Below are positions 25,160 through 35,000 of a stretch of DNA of 43,648 bases, piece after piece. The stretch comes from Burkholderiales bacterium (GTDB lineage Bacteria; Pseudomonadota; Gammaproteobacteria; Burkholderiales; Burkholderiaceae_D). Below the pieces are notes generated by a model, which was not told where the DNA came from, did not search any database, and saw only the letters and a list, made by a program, of their open reading frames with translations. Each line of letters opens with the position of its first letter. The first letter of the stretch is position 1. The stretch spans positions 1 to 43,648 of the forward strand of contig JACQDW010000183.1 in NCBI GenBank assembly GCA_016200845.1. The letters run 5' to 3'. The position numbers were made by a program, and so were the translations under genes.

Positions 25160-26053
25160 TTAAGCCACTGCTGCAGACTTAGGTGCTGGCTTATGCTGGT
25201 CGTCGGCGGCGCACATAGGGAAGCCGAGTTGCTCACGCGATGCGTAATAGGCAGCAGCGACGGCGCGCGACAAATTGCGGATGCGGCCGATATAAGCGGC
25301 ACGTTCGGTGACCGAGATCGCGCCACGCGCGTCTAGTAAGTTGAACGTGTGGGCGGCTTTTAAAATCATTTCGTAGGCGGGCAGCGCCAGTGATTTTTCT
25401 GTGACTTCCGCTGTGATTTCTAATAAGCGCTTGGCTTCGGCTTCATAATTGCCAAATAAGGAGAATAAGAAATCGGTGTTGGAATATTCAAAGTTAAAGG
25501 TCGATTGTTCCACTTCGTTTTGATGGAATACATCGCCATAAGTCAGGCGCACGGTTTTGCCGTTTTCTTCGCGCTCAGTCCAGATTAGATCGTAGACGTT
25601 TTCCACGCCTTGCAAATACATCGCCAGACGTTCTATGCCGTAGGTGATTTCGCCCAAGATCGGTTTGCAATCCAAACCGCCAACTTGTTGGAAGTAAGTG
25701 AACTGCGTCACCTCCATGCCGTTCAGCCAAACTTCCCAACCCAAGCCCCAAGCACCCAAGGTCGGGTTTTCCCAGTCGTCTTCGACAAAGCGGATGTCGT
25801 TTTGTTGTAAGTCCAAACCCAAGGCTTTGAGTGAGCCCAGATACAGGTCGAGGATATTTTCTGGCGCAGGTTTTAAAACGACCTGATATTGGTAGTAGTG
25901 CTGTAAACGATTCGGGTTTTCGCCATAGCGGCCATCTTTAGGACGGCGTGAAGGCTGGACATAGGCGGCGCGCCAAGGCTCAGGGCCAATGGCGCGTAAG
26001 AATGTGCCGGTATGCGAGGTGCCAGCGCCCACTTCCATATCAATCGGTTGCAA
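25160..26053 (-). CDS. glyQ: Glycyl-tRNA synthetase alpha subunit, missing its N-terminal 20-25 residues
   Basis: The 297-residue frame matches GlyQ from [18 protein letters not shown] to the C terminus ([32 protein letters not shown]), including [17 protein letters not shown] and [15 protein letters not shown]. The usual opening, of the type FQGLILTLQDYWxxQGCxxLQP, is absent. All three minus-strand frames over 26054-26130 were read and none resembles it; an in-frame TAA lies right before the TTG at 26053. Only TTG 26053 or ATG 26038 can start the remaining frame. The missing helix belongs to the catalytic core, so activity is doubtful unless another copy exists. The 5' end overlaps a divergent cytochrome gene. 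Causes could be a deletion, a rearrangement or an assembly join. Confidence 0.85.
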   Translation of the reverse strand: MQPIDMEVGAGTSHTGTFLRAIGPEPWRAAYVQPSRRPKDGRYGENPNRLQHYYQYQVVLKPAPENILDLYLGSLKALGLDLQQNDIRFVEDDWENPTLGAWGLGWEVWLNGMEVTQFTYFQQVGGLDCKPILGEITYGIERLAMYLQGVENVYDLIWTEREENGKTVRLTYGDVFHQNEVEQSTFNFEYSNTDFLFSLFGNYEAEAKRLLEITAEVTEKSLALPAYEMILKAAHTFNLLDARGAISVTERAAYIGRIRNLSRAVAAAYYASREQLGFPMCAADDQHKPAPKSAAVA

Positions 26054-26871
26054 TTATTGCAACCTGGTGCTTGGTTTGGGGCTTTTTGGTGTTGAGCTTG
26101 ATGCAAACAGCGATCGCGCAGGTGGCAGTGCTGGAAGTAAATAATGGTGCTGCGACCCTGCAATGGACGCGTGCTGCTTTGTTGACGCAGACAACAGAGA
26201 TTCGTATTGAGCAAGACGTGACTTATCGCCGCGCCATGACATATCGCGCGATCGCCTTGAATAAGCTGTTACCCCATGCCGAGCAATATGGCACGGTGCA
26301 GTTTGTTGCGGCGGATGGCTTCGTCGCCAATATTGCAGGCAAGGACTTGGCAGGCGCCGGGCAGGCTTATCTGGCGATAGAAACACCAGAGCAAGCCTGG
26401 CCTGCGATCGATACTGATCATCCACAAAAGAAGTTAAGTGCTGGACCTTATTATCTGGTATGGGGAAATCCCAAAGCAGGCAAGATCGGCAGCGAGCAGT
26501 GGCCATATCAGGTCGTAAAAATTAACGTGGTGCGGGCATTGAGTGAACGTTTCCCGCAAATTCGCCCTGCAGCTTTGCCGCGCGCTAGCTATCCTGCGGC
26601 GCTACGTGGCATGGCGATGTATACGAAGCATTGTTCGGTATGTCATCAAATGAATGGTGGTGGCGATGCTGCGATCGGGCCTGATCTGAATCTCCCTTAT
26701 AGTCCAAGCGACTATTTCCAAGAGGCGTTCCTCAAAAAACTGATACGCCAACCACAGTCTGTGCGCAGCTGGAAGAATGCGCAAATGCCTGGTTTTGATC
26801 GTGCGGCTTTGTCTGATCAAGAGCTTGGTGATTTGATTATTTACTTGCGTCACATGGCGAAACAGCAATAG
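26002..26871 (+). CDS. Exported cytochrome c-like protein with an N-terminal extra domain
   Basis: About 290 residues from ATG 26002. Residues 1-39 give a signal peptide with arginines, a hydrophobic core ([18 protein letters not shown]) and cleavage after TAIA. The haem site is CSVCH (Cys211, Cys214, His215 from this start), and a late Met in AQMPGFD is a possible sixth ligand. The first 150 mature residues ([43 protein letters not shown]) resemble the core of the molybdopterin-oxidoreductase SUOX fold but lack the cofactor cysteine, which I regard as inference. The frame stays open back to 25948, so the exact start is uncertain; the signal peptide requires one upstream of 26071. It overlaps glyQ in the antisense direction. 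Confidence 0.75.
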   Translation: MCRYARCQRPLPYQSVAIIATWCLVWGFLVLSLMQTAIAQVAVLEVNNGAATLQWTRAALLTQTTEIRIEQDVTYRRAMTYRAIALNKLLPHAEQYGTVQFVAADGFVANIAGKDLAGAGQAYLAIETPEQAWPAIDTDHPQKKLSAGPYYLVWGNPKAGKIGSEQWPYQVVKINVVRALSERFPQIRPAALPRASYPAALRGMAMYTKHCSVCHQMNGGGDAAIGPDLNLPYSPSDYFQEAFLKKLIRQPQSVRSWKNAQMPGFDRAALSDQELGDLIIYLRHMAKQQ

Positions 26872-27029
26872 TCGCCGCCCCATCGTCCCTTGGTTTGGCA
26901 ATCTACTCCTCCAATTTTGCAGTTTGTCGCACACCGCTGGTGTGCAAGTGTCCCGCGCTCTAAAGTTCCACCATCGAAACAGCGAATTGTTCGCGACATC
27001 TTAACTAGGTAAAAACGAAGGGACATCGT

Positions 27030-27374
27030 ATGACAACCAAGAACCGTAATATTTTGATCGCCATTATTCTTCTCGCAGTGTTTGCGATGATCGCCAGTTT
27101 GACCATGGGTCATTCACATCTGGTGATAGGCGGTGAGGAAATCGACGATATCGGTGGCGTGACAGGATTTGTGATTGCCATGGGTTGCGTCTTTTTTGGA
27201 ATTTTTGTGGCGCTCAGTGTGACTGGTTTTGTGCTTGCGGTGCTGGGCTTGGTGCTAGTGGTTGTGTTAGGTGCAGTCTTGGGTTCGGTGGCGATTGCGA
27301 TGTTGCCTTTGTTGATTCCGTTCCTGATTTTGTATGCCTTGATCTCCTTATTTCGCACGAAAAAAACGAGCTGA
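27030..27374 (+). CDS. Small integral membrane protein
   Basis: A 114-residue, very hydrophobic protein with three or four predicted membrane segments: 9-27, 44-68, 70-92 and 93-106. A short acidic loop, HLVIGGEEIDDIGG, follows the first. It ends in a basic RTKKTS tail, placing the C terminus inside. Start ATG 27030 has AAGGGA eight to thirteen bases before it. It precedes the DUF2807 gene by 32 bases, and such pairs often belong to envelope-stress or PspC-type clusters, but no PspC domain is visible here. Confidence 0.65.
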   Translation: MTTKNRNILIAIILLAVFAMIASLTMGHSHLVIGGEEIDDIGGVTGFVIAMGCVFFGIFVALSVTGFVLAVLGLVLVVVLGAVLGSVAIAMLPLLIPFLILYALISLFRTKKTS

Positions 27375-27406
27375 TTTGTCACAGGCATGATGAGAATGGA
27401 GATGAT

Positions 27407-28168
27407 ATGAAACAAAAGTTGTTACGCCGCAGCCTTGTCGTCTTGGGCTTAAGTATGGGCTTGCTGGCAGCGATGCCAGCGAGCGCGGGTTGGGGAAGTT
27501 GGTGGTCAAAATCGATAGAAGGATCTGGTCGTGTCGTCACCGAGGACAAACAGGTGCAAAACTTTCGCGCGGTGTTGATTGCTGTCCCTGGCAAAATTCA
27601 GGTGCGTCAGGGCGAACGTGAGGGTGTGCAGATTGAAACCGACGACAATATTCAGACTGCGATGGAAACCGTGGTGGAAGGCGAAACCTTGAAAATTCGC
27701 ATGAAGCAAAAGGACACCTATCCCAAAACGCGACACCTGAATGTGACTATCTATGTCAAACAGATCGATGAGCTTGCATTGGAAAGTTCGGGTAGCGTGC
27801 AGAGCGATAAAATTGTCAGCAATGATTTGAAATTGCGGATTGGTGGCTCTGGCGACGTCATCATGAGCGAGTTAAAAGCAGACACTTTAAAGGTGACGAT
27901 AGGTGGCAGTGGCAGCTTTAGCGCACGTGGCGTAGCGCCACAAATTTCGGCAGCGATTGGCGGCTCTGGCAAACTGGATATGCGCTATTTATCGGCGAAA
28001 GATGTGCGCATCAGCATAGGTGGTTCGGGTAAAGTTGATACTTGGGTCAGTGACAACCTGAGTGTCAGTATCGGTGGCTCTGGGAATGTGAATTACTATG
28101 GCGATCCGCGCGTTTCCAAATCAATCGGTGGCTCGGGCAGCGTCACGCGTCAGGGTTCTGCGCCTTAA
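27407..28168 (+). CDS. DUF2807 (putative auto-transporter adhesin head) protein with IGGSG repeats
   Basis: A 253-residue exported protein. The signal peptide runs to about residue 27 (MPASA before GWGSWW). The region after about 40 (FRAVLIAVPGKIQVRQG, VEGETLKIRMK, LNVTIYVK) matches the DUF2807 head domain. The C-terminal half holds six IGGSG repeats spaced 18-20 residues, which fits a right-handed beta-helix with one turn per repeat. Start ATG 27407 follows GGAG at 27398-27401. The adhesin name of the family is historical and not shown for this gene. Confidence 0.85.
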   Translation: MKQKLLRRSLVVLGLSMGLLAAMPASAGWGSWWSKSIEGSGRVVTEDKQVQNFRAVLIAVPGKIQVRQGEREGVQIETDDNIQTAMETVVEGETLKIRMKQKDTYPKTRHLNVTIYVKQIDELALESSGSVQSDKIVSNDLKLRIGGSGDVIMSELKADTLKVTIGGSGSFSARGVAPQISAAIGGSGKLDMRYLSAKDVRISIGGSGKVDTWVSDNLSVSIGGSGNVNYYGDPRVSKSIGGSGSVTRQGSAP

Positions 28169-28221
28169 TTCACTTATTGAGCAAGCGGTGGTCGTTGCGC
28201 TTTCCTCTCCCCCTCTCTATG

Positions 28222-28239
28222 ATGGCGCTTATGCGCCAT
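28222..28239 (+). terminator. Short perfect hairpin followed by pyrimidine-rich sequence
   Basis: ATGGCGC and GCGCCAT pair across TTAT, followed by TTTTCCTTTTTCTTTTCC. It lies 54 bases after the DUF2807 stop and 66 before tupB, so it is a candidate terminator for the former; a regulatory role for the tungstate genes is also possible. Confidence 0.5.
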
Positions 28240-28304
28240 TTTCCTTTTTCTTTTCCCGATATGTTTTTCTGCGTTGTTGTGCCGCACTTGCGAGGTGGGG
28301 CGCG

Positions 28305-29021
28305 ATGAATTTGTGGGAACATTTTTTAGCTGCCTTGCGTTTGTTGGGGCAGGGTGACCCTGAGCTGTGGCAAATCATTGCCGTCTCTATGCGAAGCGCG
28401 GTGCTGGCCTTATTGATTGCTAGCGTGCCTGCGATTTTTATGGGATATCACTTGGCTTATCGCCGTTTTATCGGACGTCGTGTGCTGATCTGGTTGTTGC
28501 AGGCGAGCTTGTCTTTTCCTACCGTGTTGATCGGTCTCTTATTGTATTTATTGCTGTCACGTCAGGGCGTGCTGGGCGCTTGGCATTGGTTGTTCACCAG
28601 TCAGGCATTGGTCTTGGGGCAGGCTTTGATTGCCTTGCCTATGATGACGGCGTTTGTGTTCACTGCAGTGCAGGCAGCTGATCCGCGCATTGCAGAAACC
28701 GCCTTGAGTCTAGGCGCGCGCGCTACGCAAGTGATGTGGACAGTGTTGCTGGAGTTGCGCTTTGCCGTGATCGCCGCCTTGATTCATGCTTTTGGGCGGG
28801 TGATTTCAGAAGTTGGTTGCGCCATGATGGTGGGCGGGAATATCGCTGGTGCGACGCGCACCATGACTACGGCAATTGCGCTGGAAACCAGCAAAGGTGA
28901 ATTTGCACAGGGCATGGCATTGGGCATGATGCTCTTGTTATTGGCTTTGTTGATGAATGCGATTTTGATGTTGTTGCAGGGCGAAGCCGGTGAAGTGAAT
29001 TTGGCGCGGAGGGACGCATAA
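28305..29021 (+). CDS. tupB: Tungstate-type ABC transporter permease
   Basis: A 238-residue inner-membrane protein with five or six hydrophobic segments. SFPTVLIGLLLYLLLSRQG and ETALSLGARATQVMWTVLLE (the EAA-like coupling loop) and EVGCAMMVGGNIAGATRTMTTAI are characteristic of TupB/WtpB-like permeases. Start ATG 28305 follows GAGGTGGGG; a longer frame from 28098 would overlap the preceding gene and is not supported. It is followed directly by the ATPase gene (TAATG). Confidence 0.88.
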   Translation: MNLWEHFLAALRLLGQGDPELWQIIAVSMRSAVLALLIASVPAIFMGYHLAYRRFIGRRVLIWLLQASLSFPTVLIGLLLYLLLSRQGVLGAWHWLFTSQALVLGQALIALPMMTAFVFTAVQAADPRIAETALSLGARATQVMWTVLLELRFAVIAALIHAFGRVISEVGCAMMVGGNIAGATRTMTTAIALETSKGEFAQGMALGMMLLLLALLMNAILMLLQGEAGEVNLARRDA

Positions 29022-29695
29022 TGCCTAGCTCTCCTGCATTGGTGCAGATTCATCATCTGAAAAAAAGTTTTGATGGCCGTAGTTTGTTGCAGATCTCCGA
29101 ACGTGAAGTGCAACGCGGGCAAGCCTATGTGCTCACTGGCATGAATGGGGTAGGCAAGTCGGTTTTTTTACGGATATTGGCTGGCTTAGAACAGCCAGAT
29201 CACTGTCGTTTGCAGTTTGGCGGAGAGATGCATGATCTGCGGCATTTCCCCCGTGTGCTGCGAGAAAATATCGTGTATGTGCATCAGCATCCGGTGATGC
29301 TGAGGATGACGGTGGCGCAGAATATTGCGTATGGTTTGCGTTTGCGTGGTGTGAAAGCGGACGAGATACGGACACGGGTAGATGCAGCGATGCAATGGGC
29401 GGGTGTGCAGCATTTGCAGGCGCGTTTACCGCAAGGTTTGTCCGGCGGTGAAAAGCAAAGAATCGCTCTGGCCAGAGCAAAGATAGTGGGTGCACCTTTA
29501 TTGCTGTTAGATGAACCAACGGCGAATCTGGATGGACAAGCACGCGAACAAGTGTTGGCATTGATTCCTGATTTAATAGCCAGCACCCAGGCAGTCGTGA
29601 TGGCATGCCATGATCGTGATCTCATCCATTTGCCGGGCGTGGTGCATTGGAAGTTGCGGGATGGAGATATAGAAGTACGTTCTGAAGGGAAATGA
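29021..29695 (+). CDS. tupC: Tungstate-type ABC transporter ATP-binding protein
   Basis: A 224-residue ATPase. Walker A reads GMNGVGKS, with Met-Asn in the loop; the signature is LSGGEKQR and Walker B LLLLDEPT. The switch His is in ACHDRD. There is no C-terminal regulatory (TOBE/Mop) domain, unlike ModC, which fits TupC. It starts in the TAATG at the end of tupB and its stop overlaps tupA by four bases. Confidence 0.9.
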   Translation: MPSSPALVQIHHLKKSFDGRSLLQISEREVQRGQAYVLTGMNGVGKSVFLRILAGLEQPDHCRLQFGGEMHDLRHFPRVLRENIVYVHQHPVMLRMTVAQNIAYGLRLRGVKADEIRTRVDAAMQWAGVQHLQARLPQGLSGGEKQRIALARAKIVGAPLLLLDEPTANLDGQAREQVLALIPDLIASTQAVVMACHDRDLIHLPGVVHWKLRDGDIEVRSEGK

Positions 29696-30528
29696 AAATG
29701 TATCAATCGCTAAAAAAATGTCTCGTATTAATTTGTAGTTGGGCGTTTTTTTCTACCCCCGTTTTTGCGCAAGACATCTTGCGTTTGTCGACCACGACCA
29801 GCACTGAGAATTCGGGCTTGTTGAAATTTTTATTGCCCGCTTTTGAGGCTGACAGCAAGATCAAAGTGCAGGTGATCGCGGTGGGCAGTGGCAAGGCTTT
29901 GGAGCTGGCAAAAAATGGCGATGTCGATGTCGCTCTGGTGCATGCGCGTGAGGCGGAAGATCAGTTTGTCGCGGCGGGTTTTGGTGTGTATCGACATGAT
30001 GTGATGTTTAATGATTTTGTGCTTGTCGGCCCTGATAATGACCCGGCCGGAGTGCGTCAAGTGAAAGACGTTGTGTCCGGTTTTAAGCGTATCTTTGAAC
30101 AGAAGGCGACATTTATTTCTCGCGGTGACCGTTCTGGCACCGACATGATGGAGCAAAGTTATTGGAAGAATCTGGGACAAAAGCCTATTGCACCTGCCTA
30201 TGTGTCTGCGGGTTTGGGGATGGGCGAGGTCTTGAATATGGCAGCGGAAATGCAGGCATATACCTTGAGTGACAGAGCGACTTTTGCTGCGTATAAAAAT
30301 GGACGCAATGGTCGTATTAAGAGCAGTTTGCAGATTGTGTTGGAGGGCGATGCGCGTATGCGTAATCCTTATGGTGTGATCGCCGTGAATCCGGCGCGTT
30401 ACCCTGACATTAAATTTGCCAGCGCGAAGAAATTCATAGACTGGCTATGCTCAGATGCAGGGCAGAAAAAGATTGCTGCGTTCAAGGTCGATGGCGCTCA
30501 AGTTTTCTTTCCAAATTCCGCACATTAG
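29692..30528 (+). CDS. tupA: Tungstate-binding periplasmic protein
   Basis: A 278-residue exported protein. A signal peptide ends at VFAQ (about residue 26). The mature start LRLSTTTSTENSGLL is the TupA oxyanion-binding motif (TTTS), and VDVALVHAREAEDQF and GDRSGTDMMEQSYW are further family blocks. TupA binds tungstate, with strong preference over molybdate in characterised cases. The order tupBCA, with the binding protein last, is less common than tupABC. Confidence 0.9.
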   Translation: MKMYQSLKKCLVLICSWAFFSTPVFAQDILRLSTTTSTENSGLLKFLLPAFEADSKIKVQVIAVGSGKALELAKNGDVDVALVHAREAEDQFVAAGFGVYRHDVMFNDFVLVGPDNDPAGVRQVKDVVSGFKRIFEQKATFISRGDRSGTDMMEQSYWKNLGQKPIAPAYVSAGLGMGEVLNMAAEMQAYTLSDRATFAAYKNGRNGRIKSSLQIVLEGDARMRNPYGVIAVNPARYPDIKFASAKKFIDWLCSDAGQKKIAAFKVDGAQVFFPNSAH

Positions 30529-30540
30529 AAAAGTAAAACG

Positions 30541-31149
30541 ATGAATGATCAGGACAAAGTAGACGATGTAAAGCAGGTGAGCTTGCCGCCTTACGCCGGT
30601 ATTGCGATGGAGCGGATTTGTCTGGTGCAAAGTGCTCAGCATGTGGAATTCGCATTGACGCAATTGAGTGCGCAAACGGTGCTTGGTTTTGATACCGAGT
30701 CGAAGCCGATTTTTAATCGCGGCGAGAATTCGGATGGGCCGCATTTGATACAACTGGCGACACGCTTTGATGTGTTTCTGTTTCCTGTGGTCAGCGAGGC
30801 GCAGATCAGCCTCGCTGCACCGGTTTTGAAAACGGTGTTGGAAGCGGCGGAGATTGCGAAAGTCGGCTTTGGTTTGGGTGAGGACAATCGCGCTTTGTTA
30901 CGCAAGTTGGATATCCAGATTCGTGGCGTGATCGATCTCTCGCGCAGTTTAAGTGAAACCCGTCGCAAGCAATTAGGCGCAAAAGCGGCGGTGGAAAAAT
31001 ATTTTGGGCAACAGCTGCAAAAATCCAAACGCATTTCAACTTCAAATTGGGCAGCGTCCACGCTCAATGATAAACAGTTGAAATACGCTGCAGACGATGC
31101 GCATTCTGCGCTCCTGGTATATCTGGCCGCGCAAGGCTTAGGCGTCTGA
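30541..31149 (+). CDS. DEDDy 3'-5' exonuclease (RNase D/WRN-like domain)
   Basis: A 202-residue single-domain exonuclease. Exo I is LGFDTESKP (Asp, Glu), Exo II is KVGFGLGEDNRAL (Asp), and Exo III is KYAADDAHSALLVY with Tyr-x3-Asp, the DEDDy arrangement. RISTSNWA is the strand before Exo III. No helicase or HRDC domain is attached. It could trim DNA or RNA 3' ends. It starts 13 bases after tupA with no clear ribosome site, so it may be read by coupling. Confidence 0.85.
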   Translation: MNDQDKVDDVKQVSLPPYAGIAMERICLVQSAQHVEFALTQLSAQTVLGFDTESKPIFNRGENSDGPHLIQLATRFDVFLFPVVSEAQISLAAPVLKTVLEAAEIAKVGFGLGEDNRALLRKLDIQIRGVIDLSRSLSETRRKQLGAKAAVEKYFGQQLQKSKRISTSNWAASTLNDKQLKYAADDAHSALLVYLAAQGLGV

Positions 31150-31219
31150 TCTAAGGTGATGATCGGAACTCTTTATCGTTCTGAGAGTCTGAATCCTGTC
31201 TTGTCTTTAAGGGAACTCC

Positions 31220-32002
31220 ATGAATTTCAATCAAACTGTGATGAAACTTGCTCTGCAATCGGCTCTGGTGGCGAGCGTCATATGCGCCTCTGCTGCGCAT
31301 GCCGACGGTCTCAGTGATCTCAAAGGTGCATTAGCCCGTTTGCAGGGGCAAACTCCTTTGAAGGCGGTGGTCGATGCCAAGACTTGGAATCGTCAGGGCG
31401 AAGGTAAAGAACTAGAGGAAACCCAAGGCAGCGCGAGTGTCTTGGTGGAAGAGAGTCAACGTGGTTTGCAGGTGCTGTATAGCAAAGAAATGTTAAGCAA
31501 ACTGGAAGCAGAAGAGCGTTTGAAAGAAAAAGACCAAAAAGCCAAAACGCCGACCTTGGCCGCCTTGGGTGAAGTCAATTCATCGGCGTTGCGTCCCATG
31601 ATTTCGGCGGCCAGCCATTTATTGCGCAATTTGGAAAAAGCGATTTTCAAAGGCGAGAAGAACGACAGCTTTAATGGCAAACCTGCGCGCGTTTTGAACT
31701 TTGAAATCTCCATCGACAAGTTGACCGAAAAAGAGCGCAAGTACATGAAAAAATTTGAGAGCTCTTTTAATGTTTGGATCGCTGAGGATGGCACGCCACT
31801 GGCGAGTCGTGCTGCGCAAAAAGTGGAAGGGCGCGCTTTTGTGGTGATTAGTTTTGAAGCGAAGAATGAAGAAGAGTGGGTGTATGGCACGGTCGGTGAT
31901 CGCCTGATCGCCTTGCGTCGTGAGAGTAAAAATGTGGGCGCGGGCATGGGTGAGCGCGGTGAGAGTAAAACAATCAAAACCTTGCAAGTGCAGAGTTTGT
32001 AA
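31220..32002 (+). CDS. Exported protein of unknown function
   Basis: A 260-residue protein with a clear signal peptide (residues 1-28, cleavage after AAHA). The mature part is charged and rich in Lys, Glu and Ala, with short helical segments (MLSKLEAEERLKEKDQKA) and mixed strands near EEWVYGTVGDRLIALRRES. No cysteine, no lipobox and no known motif. The start ATG 31220 follows AAGGGA. It lies 26 bases before the S9 peptidase gene on the same strand, so the two may be cotranscribed and may act together at the envelope. Confidence 0.7.
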   Translation: MNFNQTVMKLALQSALVASVICASAAHADGLSDLKGALARLQGQTPLKAVVDAKTWNRQGEGKELEETQGSASVLVEESQRGLQVLYSKEMLSKLEAEERLKEKDQKAKTPTLAALGEVNSSALRPMISAASHLLRNLEKAIFKGEKNDSFNGKPARVLNFEISIDKLTEKERKYMKKFESSFNVWIAEDGTPLASRAAQKVEGRAFVVISFEAKNEEEWVYGTVGDRLIALRRESKNVGAGMGERGESKTIKTLQVQSL

Positions 32003-32027
32003 TGCGTGGTGTGAGTGAGGGGAATCG

Positions 32028-35000
32028 ATGATGAAGAATAAATTGAGTTATGTGATCGTGCTGAGTTTTGCTTGCACAATGGCCTCGTTGAGTACGGCAC
32101 CGGTGGCATTTGCTGAGGTCGCGGCGAAAAAGCTGATCAGCCACGATGTGTATGCGAATTGGCGCAGTATTCAGCATAGCGTGTTGAGTCGCGACGGTGC
32201 GTGGGCGGCGTATGCCTTGGTGGGGCAAGAGTCGGACGGCGAAGTGGTGGTGAAGAATCTGCAAGATGGCCGTGAGTGGCGCTCCGCGCGCGGGCACAAC
32301 CCTGTGTTTAGTTTTGATGGGCGCTATCTGGCGTTTGCGATTGCACCGACGCGCGCTGAATTGGACAAAGCAAAAAAAGACAAGAAAAAACCGGAAGATG
32401 CACCTAAACCCGGCGTTGGCGTGATGGATTTGGCGACGGGCAAAGTGGAAAGCTTGACGCGGGTGAAGCGCTTTAGTTTTCCTGAAGATGGCGGCAATTT
32501 GCTGGCGGTGTTGCATGAGCCAGTGAAGTCAGAGACCAAGCCCGCAAAAGAAGCTGCAGTCGATGCAGCAGAATCAGACGATGATCAGCAGGTCGCAACG
32601 GCAGATGCGGCGGGCGGCGCAGCGAAGAAAAAAGAAGCAGGAACCGAGTTGATTGTTTGGGATGTGGCGAGCGGCAAGAAACAGAATTTGACTGACGTGG
32701 CAGACTTTGTCTGGAATCGTGACGGCAGTGCGTTGGCGTTTGCAGTGTCCATCGTTCCTGTGGCGAAGCCTGAAGTCAATAAAGAACCAACAAAAAAATC
32801 AGAGACAGAAGCTAAGGCGGTAGCGAAACCTGAGTTAAAAGAAGCGAGCGCAGAAAATGCTGCTGCTACGGTTGCGAATGCAGTTGATAAAGTAGGTGAT
32901 AAGTCGGCCAAAGAGGGCGTGTATCTGTGGTCGGCGGCGAATCAACAAGTGCAGACTTTGTTAAGCGGTGCTGGCACCTATAAGCATGTGCGTTTTGACG
33001 AGGCGGGGCAACAATTAGCGTTTGTCACCAATCGTGATGAGCAAGCGAAGAAGAAAGCGACGAACGAAAAGAGCAAAACTAAGGACAGCAGTTATGCCGC
33101 TTTTGCTGTGTACTTTTGGCGCGCAGGTGAAGCGAATGCGAACCTGATTGTTGATGCGCAGAGCAAGGGCATGCCAGCTTTGTCTGCCCCTAGCGAATAT
33201 GCGGAACTCGCTTTTAGTCAGGATGGGCAGCGCTTATTTTTGAGTACGGCGGAGATACCCAAACCCGAAGCGAAAGACGCGCCAGAGCCGATGAAAGTCG
33301 ATCTCTGGCATTGGAAAGATCCCGAGCTGCAGTCGGTGCAAAAGGTCAATGCGGAGAAGGATAAGCAACGCAGTTTTCGCGCTGTCGTGCATTTGAATGA
33401 AATGAAGTTTGTGCAGTTGGCCCATAAAAATATGCCGCAGATTGTGGTCAATGACAATGCACAAATTGCGATGGGCATCAGTAGCCAGCCTTATCGTCAT
33501 TTGATGTCCTGGGATAGCTTGTATTACGACACGTATGCGGTGAATTTGCAGAACGGGCAAGCCAAGATGCTGATAGAAAAAGCGCTGTTTATGCCCAGCT
33601 TGTCGCCGCAAGGGAAATTCATTTTGCATTTTGATGAGAAGCGTAGCCAGTGGATGGCATATGCAACTGATGATGGCAAAAAACTGGATTTGACCAGTCA
33701 GATCAAAACGCAATTTGAAGACCGTAGTCGCGATATTCCTAGTCCAAAAAATGCTTATGGCGTGGCGGGCTGGACCGAGAATGATGCAAGTGTGGTGCTA
33801 TACGATCAGTTTGATTTGTGGGAAGTGAATCTCGCGACGCGAGCTGCGCGTAATCTCAGCTCTGGTTATGGACGAAAAAATCAAGTCGAATTGCGCTATG
33901 TCTATTTGGGTGATACGCGCCGTGCCGCTGCCAACAAGGCGTTGCCATCGGATCAGGCTTGGATTTTATCTGCTGACCATGAGGTGAAGCACGATAGCGG
34001 CTATATGGAACTCGACGTCAAGGCGGGCACCGCGCCCAAGGCTCTCATCTATGGCGCAAAAATGATCACGGGCTTGAGCAAGGCAAAAAATAGCGATCGT
34101 GTTTTATTTACCCAGCAGAGCTTTACCGAGTTTCCTGATGTGTGGACGGCAAGCTTGAACGATTTGAGTTCGGCGCAAAAAATCAGCGCAGCCAATCCGC
34201 AACAGGCAAACTACAATTGGGGCACGCAAGAGTTGATCGACTATGTCAGCGCCGACGGGAAAAAATTGAAAGCGCTGTTGGCGAAACCAGAGAATTTTGA
34301 TCCTAAAAAGAAGTATCCGATGATGGTCTATATCTACGAAAAGATGACCGACAATTTGCATCGCTATGTGCCGCCAGCACCTGCGCAAAACATCAATATC
34401 ACGCGCTATGTCAGCAATGGCTACATCGTGCTGCGTCCCGACATCGTGTATGAAACTGGCTATCCGGGTAAGAGTGCGATGAACACGGTGTTGCCAGCGA
34501 TCAAAAAAGTGCTGGCGCAAGGCTATGTTGATCCTGCGAAAGTGGGAATACAAGGTCATAGTTGGGGGGCATATCAGATCAATTATCTGATCAGTCATAG
34601 CAATATGTTTCGTGCGGCAGAAGCGGGCGCATCGATGGCAAATATGATTAGTGGCTATGGTGGCATACGCTGGGGTGCAGGAGTCAGCCGCGCCTTCCAA
34701 TACGAGCGCGGGCAAAGCCGCATCGGCGGCACGCCTTGGGATAGCAAAGACAAGTACGTGGAAAATTCGCCTATTTTTTCTATCGACAAAGTGAAGACGC
34801 CTTACCTCACCGTTCACAACGATGACGACGATGCAGTGCCGTGGTATCAGGCTATCGAGTTTTTCTCAGCCTTGCGCCGTTTAAATAAGGAAGCCTATTG
34901 GTTCAACTACAACGGAGAAAAACACGGCTTGCGTGAGCGCGATCACATCAAACATTTCACCGTTCACATGGGTGAGTTTTTTGACCATTACTTGCTGGAT

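Noticed and set aside
25948-26001. Longer start for the cytochrome gene at 25948
   Set aside because: It would prepend a basic stretch lying fully within conserved glyQ codons; the signal peptide is complete from 26002.
28098-28304. Extended N terminus for tupB
   Set aside because: It overlaps the DUF2807 coding end, and a strong ribosome site precedes ATG 28305.
34104-34817. 237-codon minus-strand frame in the S9 peptidase gene
   Set aside because: It covers the catalytic domain of a clear gene on the other strand and has no recognisable motifs.
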